DNA from: Desulfovibrio sp.
Lineage (GTDB): Bacteria > Desulfobacterota > Desulfovibrionia > Desulfovibrionales > Desulfovibrionaceae
DNA: 64,000 nt
Direction of reading: 5' to 3'
NCBI RefSeq assembly: GCF_034006445.1
Contig: NZ_JAVESS010000013.1
Span: 1 to 64,000 of the forward strand
The position numbers and the translations under genes are program-made. Below are positions 1-9,347 of the stretch, piece by piece. The notes under the pieces are model-generated. The model did not search any database, was not told where the DNA came from, and saw only the letters and a program-made list of their open reading frames with translations. Each line of letters starts with the position of its first letter. The stretch's first letter is position 1.

Positions 1-286
1 CAAGGGCCTTGCCCGCCGGTACGCGGCAGGCATCGGCCGCCTCCATAAAGCGGCTGCCCAGGGCACGCATCTCGGCCTTGAGCAGCCCCACGCCGGAGGT
101 CAGTTCGTCTGACCGCAGAGAGTTGGAGCACACCAGCTCGGCCAGATTGTCATTGACGTGTGCTGGGGAACGGTGGAGGGGCTTTTGTTCGAACAAAACC
201 ACTTCGTGCCCGCTGCGGGCCAGCCGCAGGGCACATTCACAACCAGCAAGACCACCGCCCACCAGGGCTACGGACAATTTCTGCAT
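1..286 (-). CDS. trmFO: TrmFO, folate-dependent tRNA (uracil-54) methyltransferase, N-terminal part
   Basis: Only the first 95 or so codons are in the window; the gene continues past the left edge. The N-terminus holds a Rossmann FAD-binding stretch ([11 protein letters not shown]), then [25 protein letters not shown] and [12 protein letters not shown], which are the signatures of TrmFO. TrmFO uses methylene-tetrahydrofolate and FADH2 to make m5U54 in the T-loop of tRNAs in the cytoplasm. The ATG at 286-284 is preceded by GGAGA on the minus strand (around 290-296), which fixes the start. It is transcribed away from the diguanylate cyclase gene. The family call is firm because the N-terminal motifs are distinctive; nothing can be said about the C-terminus. 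Confidence 0.9.
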   Translation of the reverse strand, partial: MQKLSVALVGGGLAGCECALRLARSGHEVVLFEQKPLHRSPAHVNDNLAELVCSNSLRSDELTSGVGLLKAEMRALGSRFMEAADACRVPAGKAL

Positions 287-467
287 ATGATCTCCTCTGC
301 CCGGCAGCATCTAAAAAAAGCGTGCTTATGGCAAGCGCCGCGTAACCATGCCGATGCGGCCCTTGTCTCAGGGTGTCAAAACGCGACAGGCGCGGCGCAC
401 AGACAGATTATTTTTTCACAAGGGGGCGGGTGCTCTTCCCTTTAACAGCCAAAAAAAGTACGATAAA

Positions 468-481
468 ATGATTAGTATCAT
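468..481. promoter_or_regulatory. short inverted repeat before the diguanylate cyclase gene
   Basis: ATGAT-TAGT-ATCAT lies 13 bp upstream of the diguanylate cyclase start codon, in a short AT-rich stretch inside an otherwise GC-rich gap. Its position fits an operator or a start-site-blocking hairpin, but it is a single short copy and no partner site was found. Confidence 0.25.
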
Positions 482-493
482 CTAGGAATATTC

Positions 494-2785
494 ATGGCCA
501 AACCAGGCAGCACATTCGCAACCGTTCTCTGCATAGCATTGTTTTTTGCAACACTGCTTGTGATCGTGCGCGAATACACCAGAGAAACGACGGGACACCT
601 GTCGCAGGACATCACCACCCGTCTTGCCGAAGTGAGCCAACGTGCTGCTGACGAATTTGGACAGAATATTGATCTGCAGCTCAACGAGCTGCAAAGTATA
701 GCCAGCTTCATGGCGCAGGATACCTGCACGCAGCCCAGCAAATGCCTGCAGCACTACGCCCCCCTGTTGCGCGCCGCTGGCCTGAAAAATTTTGCCCTGG
801 TGGCGCTGGACGGCACGGGCTTCTGCTCCGAGATTGGCTCTGCCTTTGACCTTGAGCGCACCCGCAAAAAAGAGCTGTTTCTCCGCGCGCTCACCGGCAC
901 GGCGTGTTTTGGCGCCATTTCAGACGACAATGGCGCCAAGCTGGCCATAGCTGTGCCCCTGATTCGGGACGGCAAGGTTATTTCCATTCTTCTGGGTGAG
1001 TTTGAAAACAGCATCATGAAAAAAAGTCTTGTCACAAGGGCCTTTGGCGACAAGACCTGTATCATGGTTTTTGATGACAAGGGGCGCTTGCTGTTCTGGG
1101 CCGTTGCCCCTGGCTACGACATTGAGCAGACATTTCCGCAACTGGAAGAAAAGGGCCTGCCGCCCTCGCTTCAGGAGCATCTGCTGGCTGTTTTTGCAGA
1201 TCCGGGCAACCGTCCCAACCGCTTCATCAGGGACGACGATCACGCCTACTACCTGACGCACATTCCCCTTGAAAAATATGGCTTGCAGGTGGTCTCCCTG
1301 CTACCGGAAGAAGTCGTGGACCATCTGGTGGACAGGCAGAACACCATCACCTCCACCCTGGCCTGGCGCATGTCTGTGCTGGCTCTTCTGGTGCTGGTTT
1401 TCATCATCACCATTCTGCAGCGCGACAACCGCACCATTCGCCAGCAGCAGGAGGACTACCGCTCCATCATCTCAAGCATTTCCGGGGGGGTCATCAAGTT
1501 CTCCGGCCTGCATGGCGCTTTTCAGTTTATCAGCCCCAATTTTCTCAAAATGCTTGGCTATCGGCCGGAAGAATTCGCGCAACGGTTTGGAGAGAATTTT
1601 GCGCTGTCCATCCACGAAGCTGACCGCGAAACTGCGCTGCGCACCATGCAGCAGCAACTGGATGCCGGCATTCCCATTGATGTGGAGTACCGTACCACCG
1701 CAAAAAACGGCAACCTTGTCTGGCTGTACCATAAAGGCTCGCTCGTGCAGCCAGGGTCGGGCCAGGCTTACATTCAGAGCATTGTTTTCGACATCACGCA
1801 CAATAAGGAAACCGTTCAGGCCAAGCGCATTTCTGACGAGCGCTACCAGTTCATCCTGGAGCAGCACGACATCATCATCTTTGAGCAGAATCTTATCAGC
1901 GGGCATTTTTCCTGTTCTGCCAAATGGATCCAGACTTTTGGAAAGGTTTTCAACATCCTTGAGCCAGAAGCCGAGCCGGGGCTTATTCCCGTTCATGAGG
2001 ACGACAAGGAGCTTCTTAAAGAGTTTCAAAAGAGCGTTCACAACAATCTGCGTAAAAGCAAGGTTCTTGTGGAGGTGCGCCTGCGTGACGCCAGCGGCCT
2101 GTACCACTGGTACCGCGTCGAAGCTTCAAACCTCATCAGCGCCCAGGGCAAACCCATCTATATTATTGGGATCATTACCGACATCGACAAGCAGAAACAG
2201 CTTGAACTGCGACTGCGCACGCAGGCCACGCGCGACAGCGCCACCGGCATGCACAACAAGCGCGCCACAGAGCAGGCCATCTCGCGCTTTTTGAGTTTGC
2301 ACAATAATCTCGGGCCTGATGCTTTCGCCATGTTCATGATAGATTTTGACAATTTCAAAAGCATCAACGACAAGTTCGGCCATGCGGTGGGCGACAAGGC
2401 CATTTATCAGATGGCCCAGATCATACGGCGCAACTTCCGCAGCACGGACATTGTGGGCCGTGTCGGCGGCGACGAGTTCCTGGTGTTCTGCACCGAACCC
2501 ATGCCCCAGCACAAGATACGTGAACGCGCCACAGTGCTTGTCGAGCAACTGCACCTGCAATGCGGCAACCATGATGATGAGGACATCGCCCTGACCGCCA
2601 GCGTGGGCATTGCCTGCGACCCCTCTGACGGGCACACCTTTACCGATTTGTACAAGCATGCCGACATGGCCACATATGAAGCCAAACGGCGCGGCCGCAA
2701 CCAGTGCGTCTTTTATGCGGAACTCACCGCCAGTGAACAGCAGAGCGCCCGCGAATCCCGTCAGGCCGAGGGAAAAGAGGCGTAA
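494..2785 (+). CDS. membrane-bound PAS-PAS-GGDEF diguanylate cyclase
   Basis: Predicted c-di-GMP synthase of 763 aa. Visible order: a membrane segment at about 8-25, a periplasmic sensor region at about 30-290 (cache-like by position, containing several cysteines), a second membrane segment at about 292-310, two PAS-type domains (about 320-440 and 445-565), and a C-terminal GGDEF domain. The GGDEF motif is intact at residues 658-662, and an inhibitory-site RxxD (RSTD) lies at 649-652, five residues before it, so product feedback is expected. The segment where most family members have DxLTGLxNRR reads DSATGMHNKRA, a mild divergence. No EAL or HD-GYP domain follows. An AGGA at 484-487 precedes the ATG. 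The gene stands alone, divergent from trmFO. The signal sensed is unknown. Confidence 0.9.
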   Translation: MAKPGSTFATVLCIALFFATLLVIVREYTRETTGHLSQDITTRLAEVSQRAADEFGQNIDLQLNELQSIASFMAQDTCTQPSKCLQHYAPLLRAAGLKNFALVALDGTGFCSEIGSAFDLERTRKKELFLRALTGTACFGAISDDNGAKLAIAVPLIRDGKVISILLGEFENSIMKKSLVTRAFGDKTCIMVFDDKGRLLFWAVAPGYDIEQTFPQLEEKGLPPSLQEHLLAVFADPGNRPNRFIRDDDHAYYLTHIPLEKYGLQVVSLLPEEVVDHLVDRQNTITSTLAWRMSVLALLVLVFIITILQRDNRTIRQQQEDYRSIISSISGGVIKFSGLHGAFQFISPNFLKMLGYRPEEFAQRFGENFALSIHEADRETALRTMQQQLDAGIPIDVEYRTTAKNGNLVWLYHKGSLVQPGSGQAYIQSIVFDITHNKETVQAKRISDERYQFILEQHDIIIFEQNLISGHFSCSAKWIQTFGKVFNILEPEAEPGLIPVHEDDKELLKEFQKSVHNNLRKSKVLVEVRLRDASGLYHWYRVEASNLISAQGKPIYIIGIITDIDKQKQLELRLRTQATRDSATGMHNKRATEQAISRFLSLHNNLGPDAFAMFMIDFDNFKSINDKFGHAVGDKAIYQMAQIIRRNFRSTDIVGRVGGDEFLVFCTEPMPQHKIRERATVLVEQLHLQCGNHDDEDIALTASVGIACDPSDGHTFTDLYKHADMATYEAKRRGRNQCVFYAELTASEQQSARESRQAEGKEA

Positions 2786-2825
2786 TACCGCCGCATGGTT
2801 CCCTGAACGCGGGCAGGCATCGCCC

Positions 2826-3030
2826 GGCAGACCTGCCACGCGGCGGGCCGCACTGATTCCCCCAGCCTTCCCTGATTCCCGCCGCCGCTGCCTCCCTGAC
2901 TTTCTCTGACTTCCAGCCTCCCGCTGTCTTCTCTGATTTCCCAGGTTTCCAGCCTCCACCAGACTTCCCTGTCGCCCCTGAAAAACTTCCTGTAAGCTGG
3001 CGTATGGCAGATTTGCCACGCAGCGGGCCG
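2826..3030. repeat. 25-bp near-perfect direct repeat flanking a pyrimidine-rich stretch
   Basis: GGCAGAYYTGCCACGC followed by RGCGGGCCG occurs at 2826-2850 and again at 3006-3030 with about three mismatches. The roughly 155 bases between are strongly pyrimidine-biased on the + strand and contain degenerate copies of a CTGAYTTCCAGCCTCC-like unit. No gene is supported between 2786 and 3362. Confidence 0.5.
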
Positions 3031-3162
3031 GGGGCGGTCTACGGGCCGGGACGCGCTTGCGGCCATTAAAAGGTTGCCGCGGTAGACACGCGACATGGCG
3101 GACATATGCCCGTCGAGATAACAGTCAGACCGTCCATCTTGCAGTTGCCGACAGTGCAACAG

Positions 3163-3195
3163 ACAGAAAGGCCCGCATGATGCGGGCCTTTCTGT
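3163..3195. terminator. strong bidirectional-looking hairpin terminator
   Basis: A 16-bp perfect inverted repeat with arms ACAGAAAGGCCCGCAT and ATGCGGGCCTTTCTGT and one central base, followed by a T-rich tail. It lies almost 400 bp after the diguanylate cyclase stop codon, so it either ends a long 3' UTR or ends a small RNA encoded in the gap. Confidence 0.6.
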
Positions 3196-3202
3196 TTAAA
3201 GA

Positions 3203-3268
3203 GTTTTAGGGGGTGGGGGCGTGGGGGAGGAGACCCTTTTGCAAAAGGGTCCCTCCCCCACAAAGCAT
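3203..3268 (-). repeat. family A intergenic repeat, copy 1 (downstream of leuB)
   Basis: A G-tract/C-tract palindrome: a GTGGGGGAGG arm, a central ACCCTTTTGCAAAAGGGT and a CCTCCCCCAC arm (inverted repeat 3221-3261), flanked by a CCCCCACCCCCTAAAAC-type edge and an ATGCTTT edge. In the sense of leuB it reads the same way as the other copies read relative to the gene they follow. The same element is at 36506, 52269, 33384 (split) and 62385 (half). Confidence 0.8.
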
Positions 3269-3323
3269 GCCAAAATAACATGCGAACCGCCCTAATTAAT
3301 CACCCCGTGTCGTCCCACAGGGC

Positions 3324-3355
3324 CGAACGGACGAACGGACGGACGAACGAACGGA
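3324..3355. repeat. tetranucleotide CGRA microsatellite
   Basis: Eight tandem CGAA/CGGA units lie immediately downstream of the leuB stop codon. It is noncoding and its length could vary between strains. Confidence 0.75.
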
Positions 3356-3362
3356 CGGGCTG

Positions 3363-4436
3363 TTACAGCCGTTCCACCACCTTGTCGCCCATGTTTTTGC
3401 AGCCCAGCAGTTCCTTGCCCGGCTCCATAATGTCGGCGGTGCGGAAACCGTCGGCCAGCGCCGTGCGCACGGCCTTTTCAATGTGCTCGGCTTCTTCGGG
3501 CATATCGAGGCCCAGACGCAGCATCATGGCGGCAGAGAGGATGGTGGCCAGGGGATTGGCCACATCCTGACCCGCGATGTCGGGCGCGGAGCCGTGGATG
3601 GGCTCAAACAGGCCCGGCCCGTCGGCTCCCATGGAGGCCGAGGGCAGCATGCCCAGAGAACCGGTAATGACCGAAGCTTCGTCCGAAAGGATGTCGCCAA
3701 AAATATTGCCGGTGAGGATCACGTCAAACTGCGAGGGGTCGCGCACCAGCTGCATGGCGGCATTGTCCACATACATATGGCTCAATTCCACATCCGCGTA
3801 TTCGCGGTGCATCTCGATGACCACTTCCTTCCACAAACGGGAGCATTCCAGCACATTGCTCTTTTCCACCGAGCAGACCTTGTTGCGGCGTTTGCGGGCC
3901 GTTTCAAAAGCCACCCAGGCGATGCGGCGGATCTCTTCTTCGTTGTAGACCATGGTGTTATAGCCGGTGCGCAGGCCGTCGCGGCTCTCGATGCCGCGCG
4001 GTTCGCCAAAGTAGACGTCGCCCGTGAGCTCGCGCACCACCATGAGATCAAGCCCCCTGGCGGCGATATCGGGCCGCAGCAGGCAGGCCCCGGCCAGTTC
4101 GGGCAGCAGCATGGCAGGACGCAGGTTGGCGAACAGCCCCAGTTCCTTGCGAATACGCAAAAGGCCCTTTTCTGGCCGCAGTTCCGGCGTCATGTTGTCC
4201 CACTTGGGGCCGCCCACCGCGCCAAGGTACACGGCGTCAGCGGCACGGCACTTCTGCACCGTGGCTTCGGGCAGGGGATCGCCCGCGCCGTCAATGGCCG
4301 CGCCGCCGATGAGGGCGGTATCAAAGACAAACTCATGGCCGAACTTTTGGGCCGTGGCTTCCAGAACCTTGACGCCCTGAGCGATAATCTCCGGGCCGAT
4401 GCCGTCACCCGGCAACAGGCAGATGGTCTTTTTCAT
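3363..4436 (-). CDS. leuB: 3-isopropylmalate dehydrogenase
   Basis: LeuB (357 aa) oxidises and decarboxylates 3-isopropylmalate with NAD+ to 2-oxoisocaproate, the third step of leucine synthesis, in the cytoplasm. The N-terminus GDGIGPEI, the substrate-loop region [19 protein letters not shown], the divalent-metal motif with [13 protein letters not shown] and the C-terminal [14 protein letters not shown] are all intact, and the length is normal for the family. The ATG at 4436 ([10 protein letters not shown]) has AAGGA about 6 bases upstream; longer in-frame starts lack one. It is last of the minus-strand leuA-leuC-leuD-leuB set, 180 bp after leuD, and is followed by a microsatellite and a family A repeat rather than a classic U-tailed terminator. 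Confidence 0.97.
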   Translation of the reverse strand: MKKTICLLPGDGIGPEIIAQGVKVLEATAQKFGHEFVFDTALIGGAAIDGAGDPLPEATVQKCRAADAVYLGAVGGPKWDNMTPELRPEKGLLRIRKELGLFANLRPAMLLPELAGACLLRPDIAARGLDLMVVRELTGDVYFGEPRGIESRDGLRTGYNTMVYNEEEIRRIAWVAFETARKRRNKVCSVEKSNVLECSRLWKEVVIEMHREYADVELSHMYVDNAAMQLVRDPSQFDVILTGNIFGDILSDEASVITGSLGMLPSASMGADGPGLFEPIHGSAPDIAGQDVANPLATILSAAMMLRLGLDMPEEAEHIEKAVRTALADGFRTADIMEPGKELLGCKNMGDKVVERL

Positions 4437-4509
4437 GCAATATCCTTGTGGCAAAGTTGCAGGCCGTAGCACTTCAGCCTTTTCTGCGGCGGCTTTTTCG
4501 TGGCTGGAA

Positions 4510-4536
4510 CCCTGCCCGAAGCCTTCTCAGGCAGGG
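4510..4536. other. hairpin in the leuD-leuB spacer
   Basis: Seven-base arms CCCTGCC and GGCAGGG enclose 13 bases. There is no U-run on the leuD-to-leuB strand, so an RNA stability or processing element is likelier than a terminator. Confidence 0.35.
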
Positions 4537-4616
4537 TTTCCGATGGCGTCATCGTGCAGTGCGTCGGCCTTATGCCTGCCGCCAGATCTGTATAAGGCGC
4601 GGAAAAAGAGGGAAGA

Positions 4617-5108
4617 TCAGGCGATCCTTTCCTTCACGTAGTTCACAAGTCCGCCCTTGTCCAGAATTCTGGACATGGAGGCAGGCAGCGGCGGACACGT
4701 AATTTCAGCGCCATTGGTGAGATCGCGGATAAGCCCTGTGGCAGCGTCAATTTCCAGTTCGTCGCCGTCGTTGATCTTGTCCACATCATCGCCCACTTCC
4801 ATGAGCAGCAGGCCCATATTGAAGGAGTTGCGGTAGAAGATGCGGGCAAAGCTGTGCCCGATGACCACCGGCATGCCCGCGCCCAGGATGGCGATGGGCG
4901 CGTGCTCACGCGAGGAGCCGCAACCGAAGTTGCGTCCGGCCACCATGATGTCGCCGGGGCTTACGCGCTTGGCCCAGGATGGCTCAAGGCCGGACATGCA
5001 GTTTTCGCCAAGCTTCCGGGGATCCGTGGTCACAAGAAAGCGCGCGGGGATGATGGCATCCGTATCAATATGCTCGCCCACTTTGTGGGCCTTGCCTTTG
5101 TAGTTCAT
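4617..5108 (-). CDS. leuD: 3-isopropylmalate dehydratase small subunit
   Basis: LeuD (163 aa) is the swivel-domain subunit that, with LeuC, isomerises 2-isopropylmalate to 3-isopropylmalate. The sequence shows [15 protein letters not shown] near the N-terminus and the conserved [10 protein letters not shown] motif. At 163 aa it is the short LeuD type found with the shorter, aconitase-like LeuC, rather than the roughly 200-aa enterobacterial type, and that matches its partner here. The ATG at 5108 ([10 protein letters not shown]) follows GGAAGGATCAGGAAT, a good ribosome site; upstream in-frame starts lie in noncoding-looking sequence. Order is leuC-leuD-leuB with 164 and 180 bp spacers. Confidence 0.96.
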   Translation of the reverse strand: MNYKGKAHKVGEHIDTDAIIPARFLVTTDPRKLGENCMSGLEPSWAKRVSPGDIMVAGRNFGCGSSREHAPIAILGAGMPVVIGHSFARIFYRNSFNMGLLLMEVGDDVDKINDGDELEIDAATGLIRDLTNGAEITCPPLPASMSRILDKGGLVNYVKERIA

Positions 5109-5272
5109 ATTCCTGATCCTTCCTGTCAAAAAAACGTGACGTAGAAGAGTTTTTCTGTTTCTTGCGGGCCTGCCCTGCGACTGGCGTGGGCGACAGGCAT
5201 GGGCGACAGGCGCGGGCTTGAGCCTGACGGCGTCGCCCCGCAAGGCATGCGGGAACGCCTGCCTACAGCTGC

Positions 5273-6535
5273 CTACAGCTGATCGGGCCCTGCCACAAAG
5301 CCGGTCACGGCCGTGGCTGCGGCCACCAGGGGGCTGGCCAGATAGACTTCCGAGTTCAGGCTGCCCATACGGCCCTTAAAGTTGCGGTTGGTAGTGGCCA
5401 CCGCGCGTTCGCCGTCGCCAAGGATGCCCATGTGGCCGCCAAGGCAGGGGCCGCAGGTGCAGGGGCCCACGATGCAGCCCGCGTCCATAAAGGTCTCGAT
5501 GAGGCCTTCCTTGAGGCACTGCTTCCACACTGTGGGCGTGGAGGGCAGCACTATGCAGCGCACGCTCTTGTCCACCTTGCGGCCGCGCAGAATCTCGGCG
5601 GCGTCGCGCATGTCGCTGATGCGGCCATTGGTGCAGGAACCGATGATGACCTGCTGCACGGCAGTGTTGCGCACTTCAGACACAGGCTTCACATTGGAGG
5701 GTATGTGCGGACAGGCCACCACAGGCTCCTTGCCCGTGACGTCCAGCTCCACCACGCGATCATAGTGCGCGCCGTGGTCGGCGGCCATATTGTCCATCAC
5801 GCCGGGACGCTTGTGCTCGGCGCAGTAGGCGCGGGTTTTGGCGTCCACGGCAAAAAGGCCCACCTTGCCGCCCGCCTCGATGGCCATGTTGGCCATGCTC
5901 AGGCGTCCTTCGACAGAGAGGTCTTCCACCACGGAGCCGCCGAATTCCAGGGCCTTGTACAGCGCGCCGTCAACGCCGATGGCGCCGATGAGCATGAGCA
6001 TAAGGTCTTTGCCGCGCAGCCACTTGGGCATATGGCCCCGGATATTCACGCGGATGGTGGGCGGAACCTTGAGCCAGGTCTCGCCGAGAGCCATGGCCGC
6101 CGCAATGTCGGTGGAGCCCATGCCGGTGGCAAAAGCCCCGATACCGCCGTACGTGCAGGTATGGCTGTCGGCCCCGATGACCAGATCGCCGGGGCCCACG
6201 AGCCCCTGTTCGGGCAAGAGGGTGTGCTCCACGCCGCAGTCACCGCCCTCATAGTAGTGAACAATGCCCTGTTCTTCGGCAAACTTGCGGCTGATCAGCA
6301 CCTGATTGGCGGAATCGATATCTTTTTGCGGGGTAAAGTGATCCATGACAAGGGCAATCTTGTTGCGATCAAAAACCTTTTTCGCGCCCATGCCGCGAAA
6401 AGACTCGATGGCAAGCGGGCCGGTAATGTCATTGGCAAGCACCATGGACACGCGGCACTGAACAATCTGCCCGTCCTGCTCCACAGCTTCGTCCGTATGA
6501 GCTTGCAAAATTTTCTGCGCAAGCGTTTGAGCCAT
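5273..6535 (-). CDS. leuC: 3-isopropylmalate dehydratase large subunit
   Basis: LeuC (420 aa) is the catalytic subunit carrying the labile [4Fe-4S] cluster of isopropylmalate isomerase. The cluster cysteines are visible in IGSCTNGR and in the [15 protein letters not shown] segment, and the N-terminal half has [16 protein letters not shown] and [18 protein letters not shown]. The length fits the roughly 420-aa type that pairs with a 160-aa LeuD. The ATG at 6535 ([10 protein letters not shown]) has AAGGAG seven bases upstream; an in-frame ATG at 6568 lacks one. A 340-bp hairpin-rich spacer separates it from leuA, which may allow separate control of the iron-sulfur subunit pair. Confidence 0.97.
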   Translation of the reverse strand: MAQTLAQKILQAHTDEAVEQDGQIVQCRVSMVLANDITGPLAIESFRGMGAKKVFDRNKIALVMDHFTPQKDIDSANQVLISRKFAEEQGIVHYYEGGDCGVEHTLLPEQGLVGPGDLVIGADSHTCTYGGIGAFATGMGSTDIAAAMALGETWLKVPPTIRVNIRGHMPKWLRGKDLMLMLIGAIGVDGALYKALEFGGSVVEDLSVEGRLSMANMAIEAGGKVGLFAVDAKTRAYCAEHKRPGVMDNMAADHGAHYDRVVELDVTGKEPVVACPHIPSNVKPVSEVRNTAVQQVIIGSCTNGRISDMRDAAEILRGRKVDKSVRCIVLPSTPTVWKQCLKEGLIETFMDAGCIVGPCTCGPCLGGHMGILGDGERAVATTNRNFKGRMGSLNSEVYLASPLVAAATAVTGFVAGPDQL

Positions 6536-6635
6536 GTTGAACTCCTTTCTATCCTGAAACGGTTCCACCGATACATGTTTATAAAGGCGGCATGAAAAAG
6601 GCGCTGGCGTTTGCCCTTTCAGCCCTCCGGTAGTG

Positions 6636-6878
6636 CGGGTTGCACCTTTTACCGGGCGGCGGGCTTGATGATCGCGTCAGTATGACTGCAGTCGCAATGA
6701 CGCGATCATGAAGGCCGCCAGCCCGGAAAAGGCCAGGGAGTCGCCGCTGCTTGAGCATGTAACACTTGAAATGCTCGTATGCGGCAGACAAAAACCTGTC
6801 TGCCCGCATTTCGCGGCCAGGATTTTCAGCAAAATCCTGGCAGAGCAGCTAACTCATTTCATTGGCAAAAGGCTCTAG
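6636..6878 (-). other. serial hairpins in the leuA-leuC spacer
   Basis: The gap between leuA and leuC (6536-6874) carries no credible gene but is packed with inverted repeats: a long imperfect stem at 6652-6726 (arms CCGGGCGGC and GCCGCCAGCCCGG, inner arms ATGATCGCGTCA and TGACGCGATCAT), then hairpins at 6753-6776 (GAGCAT/ATGCTC), 6783-6803 (GCAGACA/TGTCTGC), 6815-6841 (GCCAGGATTTT/AAAATCCTGGC) and about 6842-6877 (AGAGC/GCTCT). The series ends at the leuA stop codon. Its make-up resembles the family B/C elements, although base identity is low. Confidence 0.6.
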
Positions 6879-8422
6879 CCATGCTGGCAATGCAGGCGCG
6901 GCCCATCCTCTTCCTTTTTGAAAAGATGGTTCAACGCATTGACGTAGGCTCTGGCGCTGGCCACAAAAATGTCAGGGTGCGTACCACGCCCCACTGCGCT
7001 GAATTCGCCTTCGCGCAGGCGCACGGTCACTTCGCCCAGGGCGTCCGTACCGCCGGTAACGGCGTTGATGGCATACTGCTCAAGCTGGGGTTCGCGGCCC
7101 ACCATATCGGCAATGACGTTGAACAGCGCATCCACCGGCCCCACACCAAAGCCCGCGCTGCTGCTCTCGATGCCGTCAACATCCATAATAACGGCAGCCG
7201 TGGGCGGCACGCCGCCCGCGTCGGAACTCTGCACGCTCACATGCCGCAAACGGAAGCGGTCGGGCATGCGGTACACTTCTTCCTGCACAAGGGCCATGAG
7301 GTCGTCGTCGTGCAGGGTTTTCTTGCGGTCGGCCAACTGCTTCACAGCTTCAAACACGAGATTGAGCTGCTCGTCGTCCAGCGTATAACCCATATTTTCG
7401 AACTTGTTGCGCACGGCATTGCGGCCCGAATGCTTGCCGATGACAAGATTGCTCTCGGTGCGGCCCACGGACTGCGGCGTCATGATTTCATACGTCTCGC
7501 GATTCTTGAGCATGCCGTCCTGATGGATGCCCGATTCGTGCGCAAAGGCGTTGGCCCCAACAATGGCCTTGTTGGTGGGAATGGGCTGGCCGATGGTCAT
7601 GGAAAGCAGGCGGCACGAGGGGTAAAGCTGCTCGGTGACGATATTGTGCTCCAGGCCAAAGAAGTCTTTGCGTACGCTCAGGTTCATGACCACCTCTTCA
7701 AGGGAGGTGTTGCCAGCGCGCTCGCCAATGCCATTGAGGGTCACCTCGACCTGACGCACGCCAACCCTGAGCGCAGCCAGGGTGTTGGCCACGCCAAGGC
7801 CCAGGTCATTGTGGCAGTGCACGCTGAAGACGGCCTTGTCGCTGTTGGGCGTGTTGCGGATCACATGATCGATAAGGGCCGCATATTCGGCTGGCTGCGC
7901 GTAGCCCACGGTGTCGGGGAGATTGATCGTGGTGGCTCCGGCATTGATGGCGGCCTCCACGACGCGGCAGACAAATTCCGACTCGGAACGCGAAAAGTCC
8001 TCGCAGGAAAATTCCACATTGCTGGTGTGCTGCGCGCAGCGTTTGACTCCGTCCACAGCCATTTTCAGCACTTCGGCGGGGTCTTTGCGCAGCTTGTGCT
8101 GCATGTGCAAGGGAGAAGTGGAAAGAAAGATGTGGATGCGCGGGTTCTTGGCGACCTTGATGGCGTCCCAGCAGCGGTCGATATCGCCAGCCACGCAGCG
8201 GGCAAGCCCGGCCACCTGGATGTCGCCGGCCTGGGCCGCGATGCGCTGTACGGATTCAAAATCGCCGGGGCTGGAGGCGGGAAAGCCCGCTTCCATAATG
8301 TCCACGCCAAGCACCTCAAGCTGATGGGCCAGACGCAACTTTTCCTGCAGGTTCATGGTTGCGCCGGGCGACTGTTCGCCGTCGCGCAAGGTGGTATCGA
8401 AAAAAAAGACGCGGTTATTCAT
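6875..8422 (-). CDS. leuA: 2-isopropylmalate synthase
   Basis: LeuA (515 aa) condenses acetyl-CoA with 2-oxoisovalerate, the committed step of leucine synthesis. The N-terminal TIM barrel begins FFDTTLRDGEQSPG, with metal and substrate residues in FSVHCHNDLGLGVANTLAA and NGIGERAGNTSLEEV, and with GANAFAHESGIHQDG later. The C-terminal region from about residue 395 matches the leucine-binding regulatory domain, so allosteric feedback is expected. A full-length bacterial LeuA is about 510-520 aa. The start at 8422 has AGAGGAG nine bases upstream. It is transcribed after pssA with a 115-bp gap. No leader peptide with a leucine codon run was seen. Confidence 0.97.
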   Translation of the reverse strand: MNNRVFFFDTTLRDGEQSPGATMNLQEKLRLAHQLEVLGVDIMEAGFPASSPGDFESVQRIAAQAGDIQVAGLARCVAGDIDRCWDAIKVAKNPRIHIFLSTSPLHMQHKLRKDPAEVLKMAVDGVKRCAQHTSNVEFSCEDFSRSESEFVCRVVEAAINAGATTINLPDTVGYAQPAEYAALIDHVIRNTPNSDKAVFSVHCHNDLGLGVANTLAALRVGVRQVEVTLNGIGERAGNTSLEEVVMNLSVRKDFFGLEHNIVTEQLYPSCRLLSMTIGQPIPTNKAIVGANAFAHESGIHQDGMLKNRETYEIMTPQSVGRTESNLVIGKHSGRNAVRNKFENMGYTLDDEQLNLVFEAVKQLADRKKTLHDDDLMALVQEEVYRMPDRFRLRHVSVQSSDAGGVPPTAAVIMDVDGIESSSAGFGVGPVDALFNVIADMVGREPQLEQYAINAVTGGTDALGEVTVRLREGEFSAVGRGTHPDIFVASARAYVNALNHLFKKEEDGPRLHCQHG

Positions 8423-8537
8423 GACAATACTCCTCTGGATATGGCAAGTTTATATATTCTTGCATAACGGCCACCGTTCAGGGCGGCGGTCAGGGGAGCG
8501 TCATTCCGCCCAAAGGGCGGCGAACCGTTACGCAACC

Positions 8538-9299
8538 TTAATCGCTCTGGGGCGATAGGGCGCGTAGTAGCTGACGGTCGCGGCGGGGAAGGATGACAAA
8601 GGTGTAAAGGATGCCACCGGCGATGTACACGGCACAGAGCACGAAGCCCATGACGCGCGGAAAGGACACGACGGAGGACAAGATAAGCAGGAACACCAGC
8701 ATGGTGCGTATGGGATGCGCGCGAAGGAAGTCATACTCCTTGAAGGAGAAATACCGCACGCGGCTCACCATCAACACGCCCACGCCCACGGCCAGCAAAA
8801 GGGCCAGGTAGGGTTTGATGGGCTGAAAACCATCGGGAAACATGCTGGCAAAAAACACAAAGGTCACAATGGTGCAGCCGCCCGCCGGAATGGGCAGACC
8901 GATAAAGAAACGCTTGCCCGTGGCGGCAGTGCTGACATTGAAACGCGCCAGCCGCAAGGCTCCGCAGGCGGCGTAGATAAAGGCCGCCGCAATGCCCATG
9001 CGGTTGAAGTCGTGCAGTTCCCACTGCCAGAGCAGCATGGCCGGGGCAAGCCCAAAGGCCACCAGATCGGCGAGGGAGTCGTACTGAACACCAAACTCGC
9101 TGGCCGTATTGGTGAGACGGGCCACCTTTCCGTCCAGGCCGTCCATAACCGCAGAGAGCAGTATGGCCATGCAGGCGGACTCAAAACGCCCCTGCCCTGC
9201 CCATACCATAGACAAAAAGCCAAGAAACATGCTCAACGTCGTGATCATGTTCGGCAGGAGGTATACTCCCTTGCGTGGCTTTTTACTTTCTGTGGTCAT
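8538..9299 (-). CDS. pssA: CDP-diacylglycerol-serine O-phosphatidyltransferase
   Basis: PssA (253 aa) makes phosphatidylserine from CDP-diacylglycerol and L-serine in the inner membrane. The CDP-alcohol phosphotransferase signature is complete: DGLDGKVARLTNTASEFG followed by QYDSLADLVAFG, giving the four metal-binding aspartates. Several hydrophobic segments follow, as expected for this six- to eight-helix family. It is the membrane (type II) enzyme, not the E. coli phospholipase-D-like type. GGTGA sits just before the ATG at 9299. It lies 48 bp after psd, whose product decarboxylates the PssA product, so the two form a phosphatidylethanolamine unit at the head of the leucine genes. Confidence 0.95.
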   Translation of the reverse strand: MTTESKKPRKGVYLLPNMITTLSMFLGFLSMVWAGQGRFESACMAILLSAVMDGLDGKVARLTNTASEFGVQYDSLADLVAFGLAPAMLLWQWELHDFNRMGIAAAFIYAACGALRLARFNVSTAATGKRFFIGLPIPAGGCTIVTFVFFASMFPDGFQPIKPYLALLLAVGVGVLMVSRVRYFSFKEYDFLRAHPIRTMLVFLLILSSVVSFPRVMGFVLCAVYIAGGILYTFVILPRRDRQLLRALSPQSD

Positions 9300-9347
9300 T
9301 CTTCACCATTACTGCGCTGAATCTTTCCTGCAGCGGAGCGTAAAAAA

